Assembly: GCF_009856295.1 (NCBI RefSeq)
Contig: NZ_WMEU01000001.1
Span: 620,001-684,000, forward strand
Source: Pontibacillus yanchengensis
GTDB lineage: Bacteria > Bacillota > Bacilli > Bacillales > BH030062
Reading direction: 5' to 3'
DNA: 64,000 nt
The translations under genes were made by a program, and so were the position numbers. The notes beneath the pieces were generated by a model, which saw nothing but the letters and a program-made list of their open reading frames with translations, searched no databases and was not told the origin of the DNA. This document shows positions 50,983 to 60,612 of this stretch, in pieces. Every line of letters starts with the position of its first letter. The stretch's first letter is position 1.

Positions 50983-52275
50983 ATGAAGCAATCTGCCCAA
51001 GCAAACCCGCTTTCTTTATTACCTTTTATCGTCTTTTTAGCAACTTTTTTTCTGGCTGGAATGATAACAGGAGATTTTTATCAAGTTTCTATGTTAATAC
51101 CCGCAGTATTAGCAGCTATTACATCATTACTTATCTCCAAAAAGATAAGTCTATCATCTAGAGTTGAACAGTTTGCTCAAGGTGCAGGACACCCAGATAT
51201 CATGATTATGGTTATGATTTTTCTATTGTCTGGAGCATTTTCTGCAGTGGCAAATGGAATTGGTTCTGTCGATTCGACCGTTAATTTTGCTTTAACCTAT
51301 TTACCTCAAAATATGATTATTGTGGGAATTTTTATTATTGGCAGTTTTATATCACTAGCCATGGGTACTTCAGTAGGAACCATATCTGCATTGGCACCTA
51401 TTGCAGTGGGAATTAGCGGCGAAACTGAACTTCCAACAGCAATTACTGTTGCTACGGTTGTGGGCGGAGCAATGTTTGGAGACAACTTATCTATTATTTC
51501 TGACACTACCATTGCAGCAGTACGTACGCAAAAAACAGAAATGAAAGATAAGTTTAAAACCAATTTTTTCATCGTAATGCCTGCAGCCTTTATTACCATA
51601 GGCACTCTTTTTGTAATAACATTAGGAAGTACCTCTACTGTATCTGCAGAATCATTTGAATGGGTGAATATTCTTCCATACCTCGGGGTACTTATTGCTG
51701 CATTATTAGGAGCTAATGTTCTAGCAGTATTACTGGGAGGTATCCTCTTAGCAGGTATAATAGGATTGACAACATCAGACTATTCTCTAATGAAGTTTAT
51801 GGAACAAATTACATCGGGAATGACTGGTATGGCTGAATTGATCTTATTAACTATCATTCTAGGCGGCATAGTAGCTATGATCCAAAATAATGGTGGTATT
51901 CAATTTATCATGAATGCATTATCGAAAGGTGTTCGTTCAAAAAAAGGTGCCGAGGCTAGTATTGCAGGTCTTGTCAGTACGACAAACTTAGCTACAGCAA
52001 ATAATACCATTGCCATCATTACAACAGGACAACTCGTAAAACAAATCTCAGATAATTATCAAATAGACCCTCGTAAATCTGCTAGCTTACTTGATATCTT
52101 TTCTTGTACAATACAAGGTTTAATCCCATATGGTGCACAGTTACTAACTGCAGCACAGTTTGGTGAAATATCACCCTTAGCCATAATCCCATATTCCTTT
52201 TACCCAATGTTAATAGCAGTGATGGGGACTATTGCCATATCAACTAATTTCCCGAGGTTTAAAACATCATCTTAA
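50983..52275 (+). CDS. nhaC: Na+/H+ antiporter, NhaC superfamily
   Basis: A 430-residue protein with eleven to twelve membrane helices. The N-terminal Na_H_antiporter segment (about 10-70), the discontinuous-helix region SLAMGTSVGTISALAPIAVG and MFGDNLSIISDTTIAAVRTQ, where Asp and Ser/Thr line the ion path, and the C-terminal SCTIQGLIPYGAQLLTAAQ stretch are typical. It would expel Na+ (or another solute in exchange) in a salty, alkaline habitat. GGAAGAGG gives the ribosome site. Terminator follows. Related proteins swap malate/lactate or arginine/ornithine, so the substrate is not certain. Confidence 0.85.
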   Translation: MKQSAQANPLSLLPFIVFLATFFLAGMITGDFYQVSMLIPAVLAAITSLLISKKISLSSRVEQFAQGAGHPDIMIMVMIFLLSGAFSAVANGIGSVDSTVNFALTYLPQNMIIVGIFIIGSFISLAMGTSVGTISALAPIAVGISGETELPTAITVATVVGGAMFGDNLSIISDTTIAAVRTQKTEMKDKFKTNFFIVMPAAFITIGTLFVITLGSTSTVSAESFEWVNILPYLGVLIAALLGANVLAVLLGGILLAGIIGLTTSDYSLMKFMEQITSGMTGMAELILLTIILGGIVAMIQNNGGIQFIMNALSKGVRSKKGAEASIAGLVSTTNLATANNTIAIITTGQLVKQISDNYQIDPRKSASLLDIFSCTIQGLIPYGAQLLTAAQFGEISPLAIIPYSFYPMLIAVMGTIAISTNFPRFKTSS

Positions 52276-52284
52276 GTAATAATG

Positions 52285-52316
52285 TGTGGCCCGATCATTA
52301 GGGCCACAATTTTTTC
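52285..52316 (+). terminator. Terminator of nhaC
   Basis: TGTGGCCC, GATCATTA and GGGCCACA followed by ATTTTTT. Confidence 0.88.
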
Positions 52317-52364
52317 CCTTTCAAAAATTTAATTTTTTACTGCATAAAGAATAAATTGCTCCAA

Positions 52365-52565
52365 ACGCTCCTAGCGACTAGCAACTTCCTCACCCTCATC
52401 ACGGTAAGTCAACATCTGATAGCTAACGCTCTTCGTGTTTAATTTATCTCAAAAGAACTTAGAAGTGGTTCTATTAAAACACTACGTCACGCAGCAACTT
52501 CAAACCAACCTACGTCTTGTGGGCAGCAAGTTTGTACGTCGCTAAACGGACTCTCAGAGCTCTTC
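52365..52565 (-). repeat. R1 dispersed repeat copy in reverse orientation
   Basis: Read on the minus strand it has TTTAGCGACGTA, GACGTAGGTTGGTTTGAAG, TTGCTGCGTGACGTAG, TTGAGATAAATTAAACACGA, GATGTTGACTTACCG and GAAGTTGCTAGTCGCT, in R1 order. It is the only long copy in this orientation. Confidence 0.75.
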
Positions 52566-52585
52566 TTTAAAAAATTTCATAAAAG

Positions 52586-52614
52586 TGAATCCTATTTAAA
52601 AGTCGTCACGTCTT
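52586..52614 (+). promoter_or_regulatory. Candidate ECF-type autoregulated promoter
   Basis: TGAATC (52586-52591), 17 bases, CGTCTT (52609-52614), close to the TGAAAC-N16/17-CGTC pattern of Bacillus ECF sigma factors. It lies just upstream of the sigma factor gene at 52668. Confidence 0.5.
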
Positions 52615-52667
52615 ATACATGAACGCACTATTAATCATAGGATTCATTAGCGAAAGGATGACGCAGG

Positions 52668-53267
52668 ATGGGAGAACAAATTATGGTCAAAAAACATCCT
52701 TCTCATCAAGAAGAGGCAGTAAATGTACTAGAAATGGACTCTACTGAAGCTCTTGAAAAAATTATGGATGAATATGGAGACGATGTGAAACGATTTATTT
52801 ACACTTATGTAAAAAATCAAGCAGATACGGATGATATTACTCAAGAAACGTTTCTTACCGTATATAAAAAGCTACACACTTTTCAGCATAAGTCTTCCCT
52901 TCGAACATGGATTTTTTCGATAGCGATTAATAAGAGTAAGGATTATTTGAGGAGTTTTCATACTCGTCACGACAATCTGTTTCAAAAAATGATTACGTAT
53001 CTTACGGAGTCACAAGATAATGAGACACCAGAAAAACAGATTGTGGATGAAAGCGAGTCACATGAATTTATGACATTCATTTTACAACTCCCCATTAAGT
53101 ATCGTGAAGTGCTGATTCTCTATTATTTTAATGATTTTTCTATTAAGGAAATCTCTCATTCTCTTAACCAAAAAGAATCAAGTGTTAAGACTCGTTTGAA
53201 TCGAGCGCGAACCAGACTAGCGAATATCCTTGAGGAAAGAAGCAATCAAAGGAGTGATCTGTCATGA
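52668..53267 (+). CDS. ECF-type RNA polymerase sigma factor
   Basis: A 199-residue sigma-70-family factor: region 2 at about residues 32-100 (YTYVKNQADTDDITQETFLTVYKKL, RTWIFSIAINKSKDYLR) and region 4 at about 135-190 (LPIKYREVLILYYFNDFSIKEIS, SVKTRLNRARTRL), with a short linker. It directs RNA polymerase to an extracytoplasmic-stress regulon, probably including its own promoter. It overlaps the next gene by four bases (ATGA), the usual arrangement with an anti-sigma factor. An AAAGGATGA site precedes the ATG. Confidence 0.92.
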   Translation: MGEQIMVKKHPSHQEEAVNVLEMDSTEALEKIMDEYGDDVKRFIYTYVKNQADTDDITQETFLTVYKKLHTFQHKSSLRTWIFSIAINKSKDYLRSFHTRHDNLFQKMITYLTESQDNETPEKQIVDESESHEFMTFILQLPIKYREVLILYYFNDFSIKEISHSLNQKESSVKTRLNRARTRLANILEERSNQRSDLS

Positions 53268-54058
53268 GCTTGGATCAAAAATTGAGAGGTATGAAAAATC
53301 ATTATAAAGAAGAGATACCGACATCATTTTCATCGAAGGACAAAGAGGATGTATTTAAAACCATAAGTCAGGAAACATACCCTAAACGACCAAAATTCAC
53401 CACATATTTATTAAAGCCTGCTGCAATTACCGTATGTACAACTGTAACCCTTTTAATCGGTGGTCTGACTGTTAATCAAATTGGTGATATGGAAGGTTCT
53501 TTTACAACACAACCTTTTGTCGTAGAAAATCATGATGTTCGGGATTCCATTAGCAATAAGAGTATATCCACACAAAATTCATCGGACACCTCTTTTGGAG
53601 GTGGAGGATCAATAGCTGTTCCTCAACAAACGCCTGAAATGAAATCCGAAAGTTATGACTATGATTCCCTGAAGCCTGGAGATCAAGTTGATGCAATGAC
53701 TTTAAAAGAAATTAGACAAGAATCTCCAAGGACATATACGTTTAGTGGAGATGTCGTTGTTTCAGGAACACTCCGAAAAAAGGATGATACAGATGAATAT
53801 CTGTTTCATATAAATGATTTAACCAAATCTAAGCTCCCTTTCTCAAAAGATCAAACAGGGATGATGTTGGTTGAATTAAACAATGCAGATGCTATTGTTA
53901 ACACTCTGCAAGATGGCACTAAGAATGATGCTTATATGAAGTTTGTTATTTCTGAATATGTACACACGGAAGGATCAACTTCCTCCCCTATTGTAAGATC
54001 CATTACCGTGGATGGCATTATTCAGAACGGGGAATATCAAAAGGTCACTTCCCCATGA
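53264..54058 (+). CDS. Probable membrane-bound anti-sigma factor
   Basis: A 264-residue single-span protein. A cytosolic N-terminus of about 45 residues (LDQKLRGMKNHYKEEIP) is followed by one helix (about 47-70, AAITVCTTVTLLIGGLTV) and an extracellular domain with a Ser/Gly-rich linker (FGGGGSIAVPQQ) and a beta-rich end. No zinc HxxxCxxC anti-sigma domain is seen; the role is inferred from topology and the ATGA overlap with the sigma gene. The extracellular part could sense envelope stress. A terminator follows. Confidence 0.78.
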   Translation: MSLDQKLRGMKNHYKEEIPTSFSSKDKEDVFKTISQETYPKRPKFTTYLLKPAAITVCTTVTLLIGGLTVNQIGDMEGSFTTQPFVVENHDVRDSISNKSISTQNSSDTSFGGGGSIAVPQQTPEMKSESYDYDSLKPGDQVDAMTLKEIRQESPRTYTFSGDVVVSGTLRKKDDTDEYLFHINDLTKSKLPFSKDQTGMMLVELNNADAIVNTLQDGTKNDAYMKFVISEYVHTEGSTSSPIVRSITVDGIIQNGEYQKVTSP

Positions 54059-54108
54059 GTAAGTTTCCTCCCTATTCAAGATTAAACGAATAAAAGAAAT
54101 GCCATGCA

Positions 54109-54145
54109 AGCTCCGGTTAGCGATAAGGCCGGGGCTATCTTTTTG
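54109..54145 (+). terminator. Terminator of the sigma/anti-sigma pair
   Basis: AGCTCCGG and CCGGGGCT pair with one mismatch around a 12-base loop, followed by ATCTTTTTG. Confidence 0.75.
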
Positions 54146-54153
54146 TCCAATTC

Positions 54154-54360
54154 TCACATCTCCCCACCTATTAGCAAAGGGATAATTAACACAATAGTTC
54201 CAACTACAATCAACACCATCCCTCCAACTCTTGCTATTATTTCATCCTGATTATCATTTAATCGATTCAAAGTCAGTATTTTAAATCGTAACAGAAAACC
54301 TATGGTTACCATGACCATTCCAATCAATAAAACTATGGCATTCCAAAGCAACGCTAACAC
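54154..54360 (-). CDS. Small two-TM membrane protein, 68 residues
   Basis: Two hydrophobic helices (about residues 1-22 and 43-64) with a polar middle (NRLNDNQDEIIARVG). No family recognised. The start is unsure: GTG at 54360 lies only two bases from an AAAGGA site, and TTG at 54351 is nine bases away. It converges with the anti-sigma gene. Confidence 0.6.
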   Translation of the reverse strand: MLALLWNAIVLLIGMVMVTIGFLLRFKILTLNRLNDNQDEIIARVGGMVLIVVGTIVLIIPLLIGGEM

Positions 54361-54409
54361 ATCCTTTTATTATAAGAATAGGTTATCCTAATTACCTCAA
54401 TAAACACAT

Positions 54410-54690
54410 AAAGAAAAGCGAAAGCGCCAGTTCAGCGTCGTATCTGCTGATACCTACACGACATAAGTTGGTGGAACGATGTTGCTGCGTGACGTAGCGG
54501 TCTTAATCGACCCTCCATTTTTCCAGAACTTCACCTGATTCCATAGGAGATAAAGCAAACACGAAAATCGTAAGAGATACGATATTGCCTTATTCTAAGG
54601 AGTTGAGGGAAGCACAGTAGTTGCTGGGATCTGAACATATGCATGGCCTATATAACTTATTAGGTTATACACAAGTCTATATTTTTATTA
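54410..54690 (+). repeat. R1 dispersed repeat copy (long)
   Basis: AAAAGCGAAAGCGCCAG, CTACACGACATAAGTTGG, GTTGCTGCGTGACGTAGCGG, TCTTAATCGACCCTCC, AACTTCACCTGATTCC, GGAGATAAAGCAAACACGAA and TATAACTTATTAGGTTATAC follow one another as in the other long copies. Confidence 0.85.
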
Positions 54691-54701
54691 ATCCTAGCAC
54701 A

Positions 54702-54733
54702 TAAAAAGAACGTCAGGTAAATACCTGACGTTC
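54702..54733 (-). terminator. Terminator of the YcdB-like SLH gene
   Basis: GAACGTCAGG, TAAATA and CCTGACGTTC form a perfect ten-base stem; on the minus strand TTTTTATG follows. Confidence 0.87.
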
Positions 54734-54742
54734 TCGCACCTT

Positions 54743-57019
54743 TTAGTAATGTAGTTTATCTAATTTTGTTTCTACTTCTAGAAAGGCTAATAGGCTTTGA
54801 GCAAATTGTGCTTTCGTTACATCCTCATTAGGATTAAAGCTACTATCTTCTGAGTTAAGAATTCCTAATTTAGTTGCCAACGCAACGTGACCTTCGAATT
54901 CCATATCACCTGAATCATTGAAACCAGATTGGAATACCCCATCCATGCTCGCAAGTTTGTCATATCCTAGTGCTGTAACTAACAGTTTCGCCACAAATTC
55001 GCGCTCTGCATCCTCATCAGGATTGAAATTATCAGCATCATGATCAAGCATATTTCGTTGAATTGCTGTTAAAATATATCGATAATTCTCATTTTCTTTT
55101 GATACATCATCAAACATATCGATATCTTGTGAAGAATAATAACGATCATATCCTAGTGCAACCATCATATACTTAACAAGTTCACCACGAGAAACCGTTT
55201 GATCAGGATTCACATTACCTTCATCATCCAGCTTAAATACTCCATATTCAACCATGGTAAATAACGCTTCTTCCGCTTTATGATCATCAATATCTTTAGG
55301 TTTTTGTCTACCATTTGTATATTCTTTTCCTGTTTCTGCATTAATCCATTTCCCTGTTTTAGCATCATAAAACACATTATACTGGGAAATATCTCGTGTA
55401 GGTTGGTAAACAAGCATTGCATCTGTAACACGCTCTTCATCTTCTCTGGTTCTTGGTAAATGGTAACTTAGATCCATTGAATAATGAGATAGAATATCTT
55501 CTTTAGCTTTGTCTTTTGATAATACATCGTCTTCACTCGGGAATTCTAAATCATTCCAACGCATGTTATAGCGAAGCAATTCACCATTTTTGGTGGAAAT
55601 GGAAACTCTCGCCTCATTACCTTCAACTAATATTCCATTTTCTTTACGAACAAATGTTACATCATAGGCAATCGGTTTATCACTGCCATTATATGTGCTT
55701 TCTTGTACTGTTGTTGCATATAAATGATCTAGCTTCGAAGGCGCAGCTTTTTTCACGACTTCTAGTGCTTTCTCTTTAGCTTCATCTTTCGTTGTGTTCA
55801 CTTCAAAGTCTTTTGGTAATACCTCGCCATAGCGATACATCATATCATCTTGAAATCTCAATACTTGTCCTGTTTTCGCATCCACTTGGATACTAAGACT
55901 CATTGGAGCTGCTTGCTCTTGATCTCTATAATGAAATCTCCAGGTAGGGTTCTCAGATGGCATAGGACTATAATCTTCATAACGAGCATCTTCAAGAGTA
56001 TATTTGTCTGGAATATCAAATGTATCCTCAACTACTTGAATCGCTTCTTTTTGTGTAAGCTCTTCGCCAGGTACTTCTTTTGAGGCAGTTTCTTTTGCAA
56101 TGGGCTCTTCTGCTACTTCATAAGGTTCTTCTACTTCTGATAGTAGCTTCCCTTCATAATTTAACCAATCACCTGATTGAGCATCCATATATGCAGGTAG
56201 GTCATGTTCATAGTCATTCAACACTGGAGTATATTTTAAACTTGGTTCCACTTTTTCCCCTGTACGTTTTTCTAGATAAGGGTCTATATGGTAGCGTAGT
56301 TCTACATTCATTTGCTCTTCAAGGAGATCGAAAGCTTTTTCATTTGATAGTACATTTTCAGGCTCCTCAAAACTAACATCTGAACGCCAACTATAGTGAA
56401 AACCTCTAACTTCACCATCAGCCCCAACTTCAATTTGAATATTATTTTGATCAAATTGAATATCATTCACTTTTTGATTAAAGTGGACTCTGTATGCATC
56501 TTGCTGTCGTAACGGTCGTTCTTGATATCGTTCATTTGCTTGTTCATCAAGTGAAAGTTTGCCCATTTTGTCTGGAAACTCATCTACTATGTAGTTCTTG
56601 GCAATGGACACAGCTTTTTCATACTCGAAATCTGGAGAAAATGCACGATTAGGTTGCTCCCCGTGAAAATGCTTATTCATGGAAATGACGTCACCTGTTT
56701 CAGCATCTACACGGACATCAATGTGATGATGGTTCCCATCTTCTTGTTTACTCCAAGATACAGACCATACTGTAACGCCGTTCATATTATTATCAAACCG
56801 AACATTTTCATTTTGATAATCTTCAGATAGATCAACAAAAGATTTAGCTTTTTCTATAGCTTCTTCTCTTGAAACATCAGCGTCCTTAATGGCTTGTTGT
56901 AATGCAGCAGTCTTCATGTTTTCTACTTTTACGTTAGAGGAAGTTTCCGCTAAAGTTGGTGTTACACTTCCTGCTAATAATGCGGTGCATAGCACACCCG
57001 ACATCCACTTTTTCTTCAT
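54743..57019 (-). CDS. Secreted YcdB/YcdC-repeat protein with SLH domains
   Basis: A 758-residue exported protein: signal peptide to about residue 24, then PepSY-like YcdB/YcdC repeats up to about 560 (VSREEAIEKAKSFVDL; HHIDVRVDAETGDVISMNKH; the units DAKTGQVLRFQDD and DAKTGKWINAETG mark repeated ends), then three SLH domains (about 590-755, FNPDEDAEREFVAKLL, ILNSEDSSFNPNEDVTKAQ). SLH domains hold it to the cell wall polymer. PepSY-like domains may inhibit proteases. The start has AAAGGGAGAGAG upstream. A partner to the NlpC/P60-SLH protein in the same surface system is possible. Confidence 0.9.
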   Translation of the reverse strand: MKKKWMSGVLCTALLAGSVTPTLAETSSNVKVENMKTAALQQAIKDADVSREEAIEKAKSFVDLSEDYQNENVRFDNNMNGVTVWSVSWSKQEDGNHHHIDVRVDAETGDVISMNKHFHGEQPNRAFSPDFEYEKAVSIAKNYIVDEFPDKMGKLSLDEQANERYQERPLRQQDAYRVHFNQKVNDIQFDQNNIQIEVGADGEVRGFHYSWRSDVSFEEPENVLSNEKAFDLLEEQMNVELRYHIDPYLEKRTGEKVEPSLKYTPVLNDYEHDLPAYMDAQSGDWLNYEGKLLSEVEEPYEVAEEPIAKETASKEVPGEELTQKEAIQVVEDTFDIPDKYTLEDARYEDYSPMPSENPTWRFHYRDQEQAAPMSLSIQVDAKTGQVLRFQDDMMYRYGEVLPKDFEVNTTKDEAKEKALEVVKKAAPSKLDHLYATTVQESTYNGSDKPIAYDVTFVRKENGILVEGNEARVSISTKNGELLRYNMRWNDLEFPSEDDVLSKDKAKEDILSHYSMDLSYHLPRTREDEERVTDAMLVYQPTRDISQYNVFYDAKTGKWINAETGKEYTNGRQKPKDIDDHKAEEALFTMVEYGVFKLDDEGNVNPDQTVSRGELVKYMMVALGYDRYYSSQDIDMFDDVSKENENYRYILTAIQRNMLDHDADNFNPDEDAEREFVAKLLVTALGYDKLASMDGVFQSGFNDSGDMEFEGHVALATKLGILNSEDSSFNPNEDVTKAQFAQSLLAFLEVETKLDKLHY

Positions 57020-57244
57020 TAATCTCTCTCCCTTTCTTTTATTACAGTAACCCTTTGAAAGAGGTTTTCAGAAAAACTGGTTCTTGGTGTCTGACTATTT
57101 GGAAAAAAGTTACTATATATATAGCTTACAATATCTATGTTTTTTTGGAAACAGAAACGCTGTATTTTTTTACAATCATTCCATAAATGACCAGTTTTGA
57201 GCTATTAATCTTTACGAACGTATGACAAAAACGTTTCAAAAATA

Positions 57245-57375
57245 TAGAACAAAAGTTTTAATCGAACTTCACCTGGATATGAGATAAAGGAAACACGGAG
57301 AGCGGTAGCGATTCGATGTTGACTTATCAGCAGCAAGTTTGCTAGTAGCTTGGCGCTTGAGCTAGAACACTCCAA
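57245..57375 (+). repeat. R1 dispersed repeat, right-half copy
   Basis: AATCGAACTTCACCTGG, GAGATAAAGGAAACACG, GATTCGATGTTGACTTATC, TTTGCTAGTAGCTTGG and CTTGAGCTAGA match the right half of R1. The rest of the 57020-57580 gap shows no gene. Confidence 0.7.
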
Positions 57376-57548
57376 GATTAGTTTTGATCTTTTCAACACT
57401 TCTTATGTTCGCTCCAGGGTGCGTTTTGCTCTCTTCATCTCCTCAATTACCATTACCTCTCAATTTTAATCAAACTATCTCGACTTCATCTTCCACATTA
57501 TGCCTCTTTTACTAAATGATTGATATGGAGACAAGAGACATAGAAAAA

Positions 57549-57576
57549 TGCTGATGTATGAAACCATACATCAGCA
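57549..57576. terminator. Terminator of the sigma-ABC transporter operon
   Basis: TGCTGATGTATG, AAAC and CATACATCAGCA form a perfect 12-base stem, with T/A runs on both sides. It ends the permease gene. Confidence 0.87.
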
Positions 57577-57580
57577 TTTT

Positions 57581-58444
57581 TTAAACATCTCGTTTTTTAA
57601 AAGTCACAATAGCTATATAAAGCATGATAGCGCCGTATGAGATAGCATAAATAATCATAAAGTTACTTGGAGCTGAAGCACTAGCGAACATCCCTTGTTG
57701 GGCAAAACTAATTGGATTATCAGCTGTATCAAATAAAAGCACAGTCATTTTACGATACATTGCGTCAACTGGAAAGACTAAACTTGTCACAATTCCAATA
57801 TTAATCAATGCCGCCTTTTCCATCAGAGAACCAATTTGTTCCACAAAACCACCAATAAAAGCCGCTCCATAAAGAATAATGAGAACTATACCAGCATTTA
57901 AGGTAGACATACGTGTACTTAACATGACACCAAGAGTTACGAGAATAATAGGCTGGAGGATGAAAATACTTACAGCTTTCATTATTTGGAGAGCACCTAT
58001 AGGTAACTCCATCATCTCTCCTCCAACAATTTGATGGATTAACGTGATGCTTATAAATAGCGCAATGGCATACATTACCAACAAACCACCTAAGCCAATT
58101 ACTTTCCCTAAAACAAATTGCGTTCTGGAGATAGGTCTCATAAGCCACGTATCTATTTGATGACTATCCACTTCGCTTGCGATTGAACTTACACTTGAAA
58201 GAATAGCAAGCAAAGCTGTGATAAACGAGGAAAAGTATAATCCCACACCTAATAACTGGGAAGCGAAGAATTTGTTTTGTAACGCATTATCCATAGTGTT
58301 ACTCATCATGGGTCCTGTTTCTTGCACAGCAAAATGAATAGCAACTCCATAAAGAGTAACGAACGCAATCGTCATTAAAATGGTTATTAGAAAGATACGC
58401 TTAGACACAATTTCTAGAAAGGTTAGCTTAGAGATTGTCCACAT
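57581..58444 (-). CDS. ABC-2 type transporter permease
   Basis: A 287-residue membrane protein with six hydrophobic segments; the first follows SKLTFLEIVSKRIFL, and QIDTWLMRPISRTQFVLGKVIG is the conserved loop of NatB/BcrB/YtrC-type ABC-2 permeases. With the upstream ATPase it forms an exporter or an envelope-stress transporter. The start has AGAGGAGGG five bases upstream and overlaps the ATPase gene by 17 bases. Confidence 0.9.
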   Translation of the reverse strand: MWTISKLTFLEIVSKRIFLITILMTIAFVTLYGVAIHFAVQETGPMMSNTMDNALQNKFFASQLLGVGLYFSSFITALLAILSSVSSIASEVDSHQIDTWLMRPISRTQFVLGKVIGLGGLLVMYAIALFISITLIHQIVGGEMMELPIGALQIMKAVSIFILQPIILVTLGVMLSTRMSTLNAGIVLIILYGAAFIGGFVEQIGSLMEKAALINIGIVTSLVFPVDAMYRKMTVLLFDTADNPISFAQQGMFASASAPSNFMIIYAISYGAIMLYIAIVTFKKRDV

Positions 58445-59372
58445 AAGCACCCTCCTCTTTCTGATTAACCCAATGCATAAACACATCTTCTAAGTGGGGA
58501 GTTATTGGCGTAACTTCAAATACCGGTACTCCTACTGATGCTAACTTTGAAATAAGTGCAGGTACTTGTTCTTGTTTTTCCATTTGAACTGTCCACCGTG
58601 TCAGTTCACCTTCGTCATTCTTCTTTTCATGATGTTTTACATACTCAGGAAGTTGATTCATATATTGATTAGAGCTTGCAGCAATTACGATTTCCACTTG
58701 AGCTTCAATCATCATAAGTTGTCGCCACTCACCTTGAACAATGTGCTCTCCTTTATGTACGATAGAAACATGATCACAAACGGTCTCCACCTCATTTAAC
58801 AAATGACTATTCAAAAAGATGGTTTTACCTTGGTCTTTAAGGTATAGCATTAAGTCTCGAACATCTTTCCTTCCTATTGGATCAAGTGCTGAGGTTGGCT
58901 CGTCTAAAAAGATTAACTTTGGATCATTTAATAAGGCACATGCCAATCCTATACGTTGTGACATTCCTTTTGAATATCCTTTAATCTTTTCATGATCTCT
59001 CCCAGTTAAACCAACTAGCTCAATGACTTCTTCAATACGCTTTTTCCGTCCTCTAACAGGCATATTGCATAGTTCAGCATGGCTTTCCAGCAATTTTCGA
59101 CCTGTTAACCAGTCTGGATAACGAAATAGCTCTGGTAAATAGCCTACCTTTTCGCGCGATTCAGGTTTTCCAATAGGCTCCCCTAACAGTTTTCCCTCAC
59201 CACCGGTAGGATTCAATAATCCGAGCATAGTGCGTACAAATGTACTTTTTCCTGCACCATTTGGTCCTAAAAAACCATAAACAATTCCTTCACCAATTTC
59301 TAACGTAACATTGGAGATTCCACCTTTACCGTCATAGGTTTTCGTTAAGTTCGAAGCTTCAATCACATTCAC
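58428..59372 (-). CDS. ABC transporter ATP-binding protein
   Basis: A 314-residue ATPase of the CcmA/BcrA group. Walker A is GPNGAGKST, the signature is YSKGMSQR, Walker B is LIFLDEPTSALDP, and the switch His is in LNSHLL. A C-terminal extension (about 210-314) is typical of bacitracin-type ATPases. The start is unsure: GTG at 59372 lies ten bases from GGGAGGA; ATG at 59381 and 59390 are too near the site or lack one. It is the third gene of the sigma-anti-sigma-ATPase-permease operon. Confidence 0.92.
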   Translation of the reverse strand: MNVIEASNLTKTYDGKGGISNVTLEIGEGIVYGFLGPNGAGKSTFVRTMLGLLNPTGGEGKLLGEPIGKPESREKVGYLPELFRYPDWLTGRKLLESHAELCNMPVRGRKKRIEEVIELVGLTGRDHEKIKGYSKGMSQRIGLACALLNDPKLIFLDEPTSALDPIGRKDVRDLMLYLKDQGKTIFLNSHLLNEVETVCDHVSIVHKGEHIVQGEWRQLMMIEAQVEIVIAASSNQYMNQLPEYVKHHEKKNDEGELTRWTVQMEKQEQVPALISKLASVGVPVFEVTPITPHLEDVFMHWVNQKEEGAYVDNL

Positions 59373-59445
59373 GTTTTCCATTCCTCCCATACAAAGGGGC
59401 TGACCCCTATACTGGAATCAGCCAATTTTCTTCTAATAGATAACA

Positions 59446-60612
59446 TTACTTATTTAGTTGGTTAGCCATGTCAACTAGTTGACCTTTAGAAGTTACATTC
59501 TCACCATCATGAGCATAGCTTTCTAACATATGAATTTGTTCATTACTTTGCCATACCAAAAAGGTATTACCTTGCTCTTCAACTGCATATCCCTTCATAC
59601 CGTTTATGCTGACTTCTTCTGACTTGCTACCATTTCTCTGCACGTATGGAATCGGTAAAGTGTGTTCTAGGTTATCAATACTTTCCAGCTGTTGTTTTAC
59701 ATTTTCAGGAATAAACGGTAACGCAAGCATTGTGTCACGCAACTCATTCACCGATGCACCTTTTGGAACTGAAATTTCAGGTGTTCCAATGGACGTATAG
59801 GATACAGAGTTTCCATCTGATTCGTAATGTACACTAATTGTATCTTGTACTTTAACGGAAAAAGGTTTGCCGTCTAGGTTTTGGTCAAATGTTGATTCCG
59901 CTCCGATTTGTGTAAGCAATGCATTAGCTTTCTCTACATTGAGATTAAAGGTTATTTTTGAGGTAGGTTCCACACTGACATGTTCAATATCGTAACCTGA
60001 AATAGCAGGGACGTTGTACCCAGCCTGATTAGCTTCATTTCCATCATCAAAACTTTGATGCTCATTAGAATTCGATACTTCAATTTCACCTAACCCATTT
60101 AGACTCATCGTACCTTCCTCTTGGCGGCTTACCCAGCGCTCAACTTCTCTCAAGTCATTTTCGGTCATTTTAACCATCTCTACTTGGTTGACTCGAAAAA
60201 TGGATAAAAAGTTGTCCGCAGCTACTTGAACTTGTGGAATTGCCAAAGACCCAAGAATTGTTGCAGCTGCTGTCCCTGTCATAATCCATCGTTTTGTTGC
60301 TTTTTTCATGTGATCCCATCCCCTTTTTGGTTTTAATGAGATTTCCTTTTCTTGAGAGTTCAATGTTTTTGATGGTTGGTCATGTTTATTCATAAATTGG
60401 TGCTCGAAGCGATTCCAAGCTGCTTCTAAATCTACTTCAACATTTGCTTCACCTAACTTTTCAGATCCCAAACTATCTAACTCTTGGAGTTCTTGCACAT
60501 ACGATCTGCATGATTCACAGGTTTCTAAATGCTGCATTACTTCCTTCTTCTCTTCTCTTGTTAGTTCATCATCTAAATAGGCTTGAAGTAATCCAAGATT
60601 AGCGCAGTTCAC
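59446..60612 (-). CDS. Zinc-finger anti-sigma factor with DUF4367-like C-terminus
   Basis: A 388-residue single-span protein. The N-terminal ZAS domain has H28-x3-C32-x2-C35 (QHLETCESC); one membrane helix is at about 103-125 (TGTAAATILGSLAIP), and the extracellular part ends in a DUF4367-like domain (GYAVEEQGNTFLVWQSNEQ). It holds its sigma factor at the membrane until released. The GTG start has AAAGGAGAGGG upstream and overlaps the sigma gene by 14 bases. A weak hairpin (GGCTGA/TCAGCC) lies between it and the ATPase gene. Confidence 0.9.
   Translation of the reverse strand: MNCANLGLLQAYLDDELTREEKKEVMQHLETCESCRSYVQELQELDSLGSEKLGEANVEVDLEAAWNRFEHQFMNKHDQPSKTLNSQEKEISLKPKRGWDHMKKATKRWIMTGTAAATILGSLAIPQVQVAADNFLSIFRVNQVEMVKMTENDLREVERWVSRQEEGTMSLNGLGEIEVSNSNEHQSFDDGNEANQAGYNVPAISGYDIEHVSVEPTSKITFNLNVEKANALLTQIGAESTFDQNLDGKPFSVKVQDTISVHYESDGNSVSYTSIGTPEISVPKGASVNELRDTMLALPFIPENVKQQLESIDNLEHTLPIPYVQRNGSKSEEVSINGMKGYAVEEQGNTFLVWQSNEQIHMLESYAHDGENVTSKGQLVDMANQLNK

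Noticed and set aside
55210..56376. Several plus- and minus-strand ORFs of 70-100 codons inside the YcdB-like gene
   Set aside because: Out-of-frame shadows of a long, well-supported gene.
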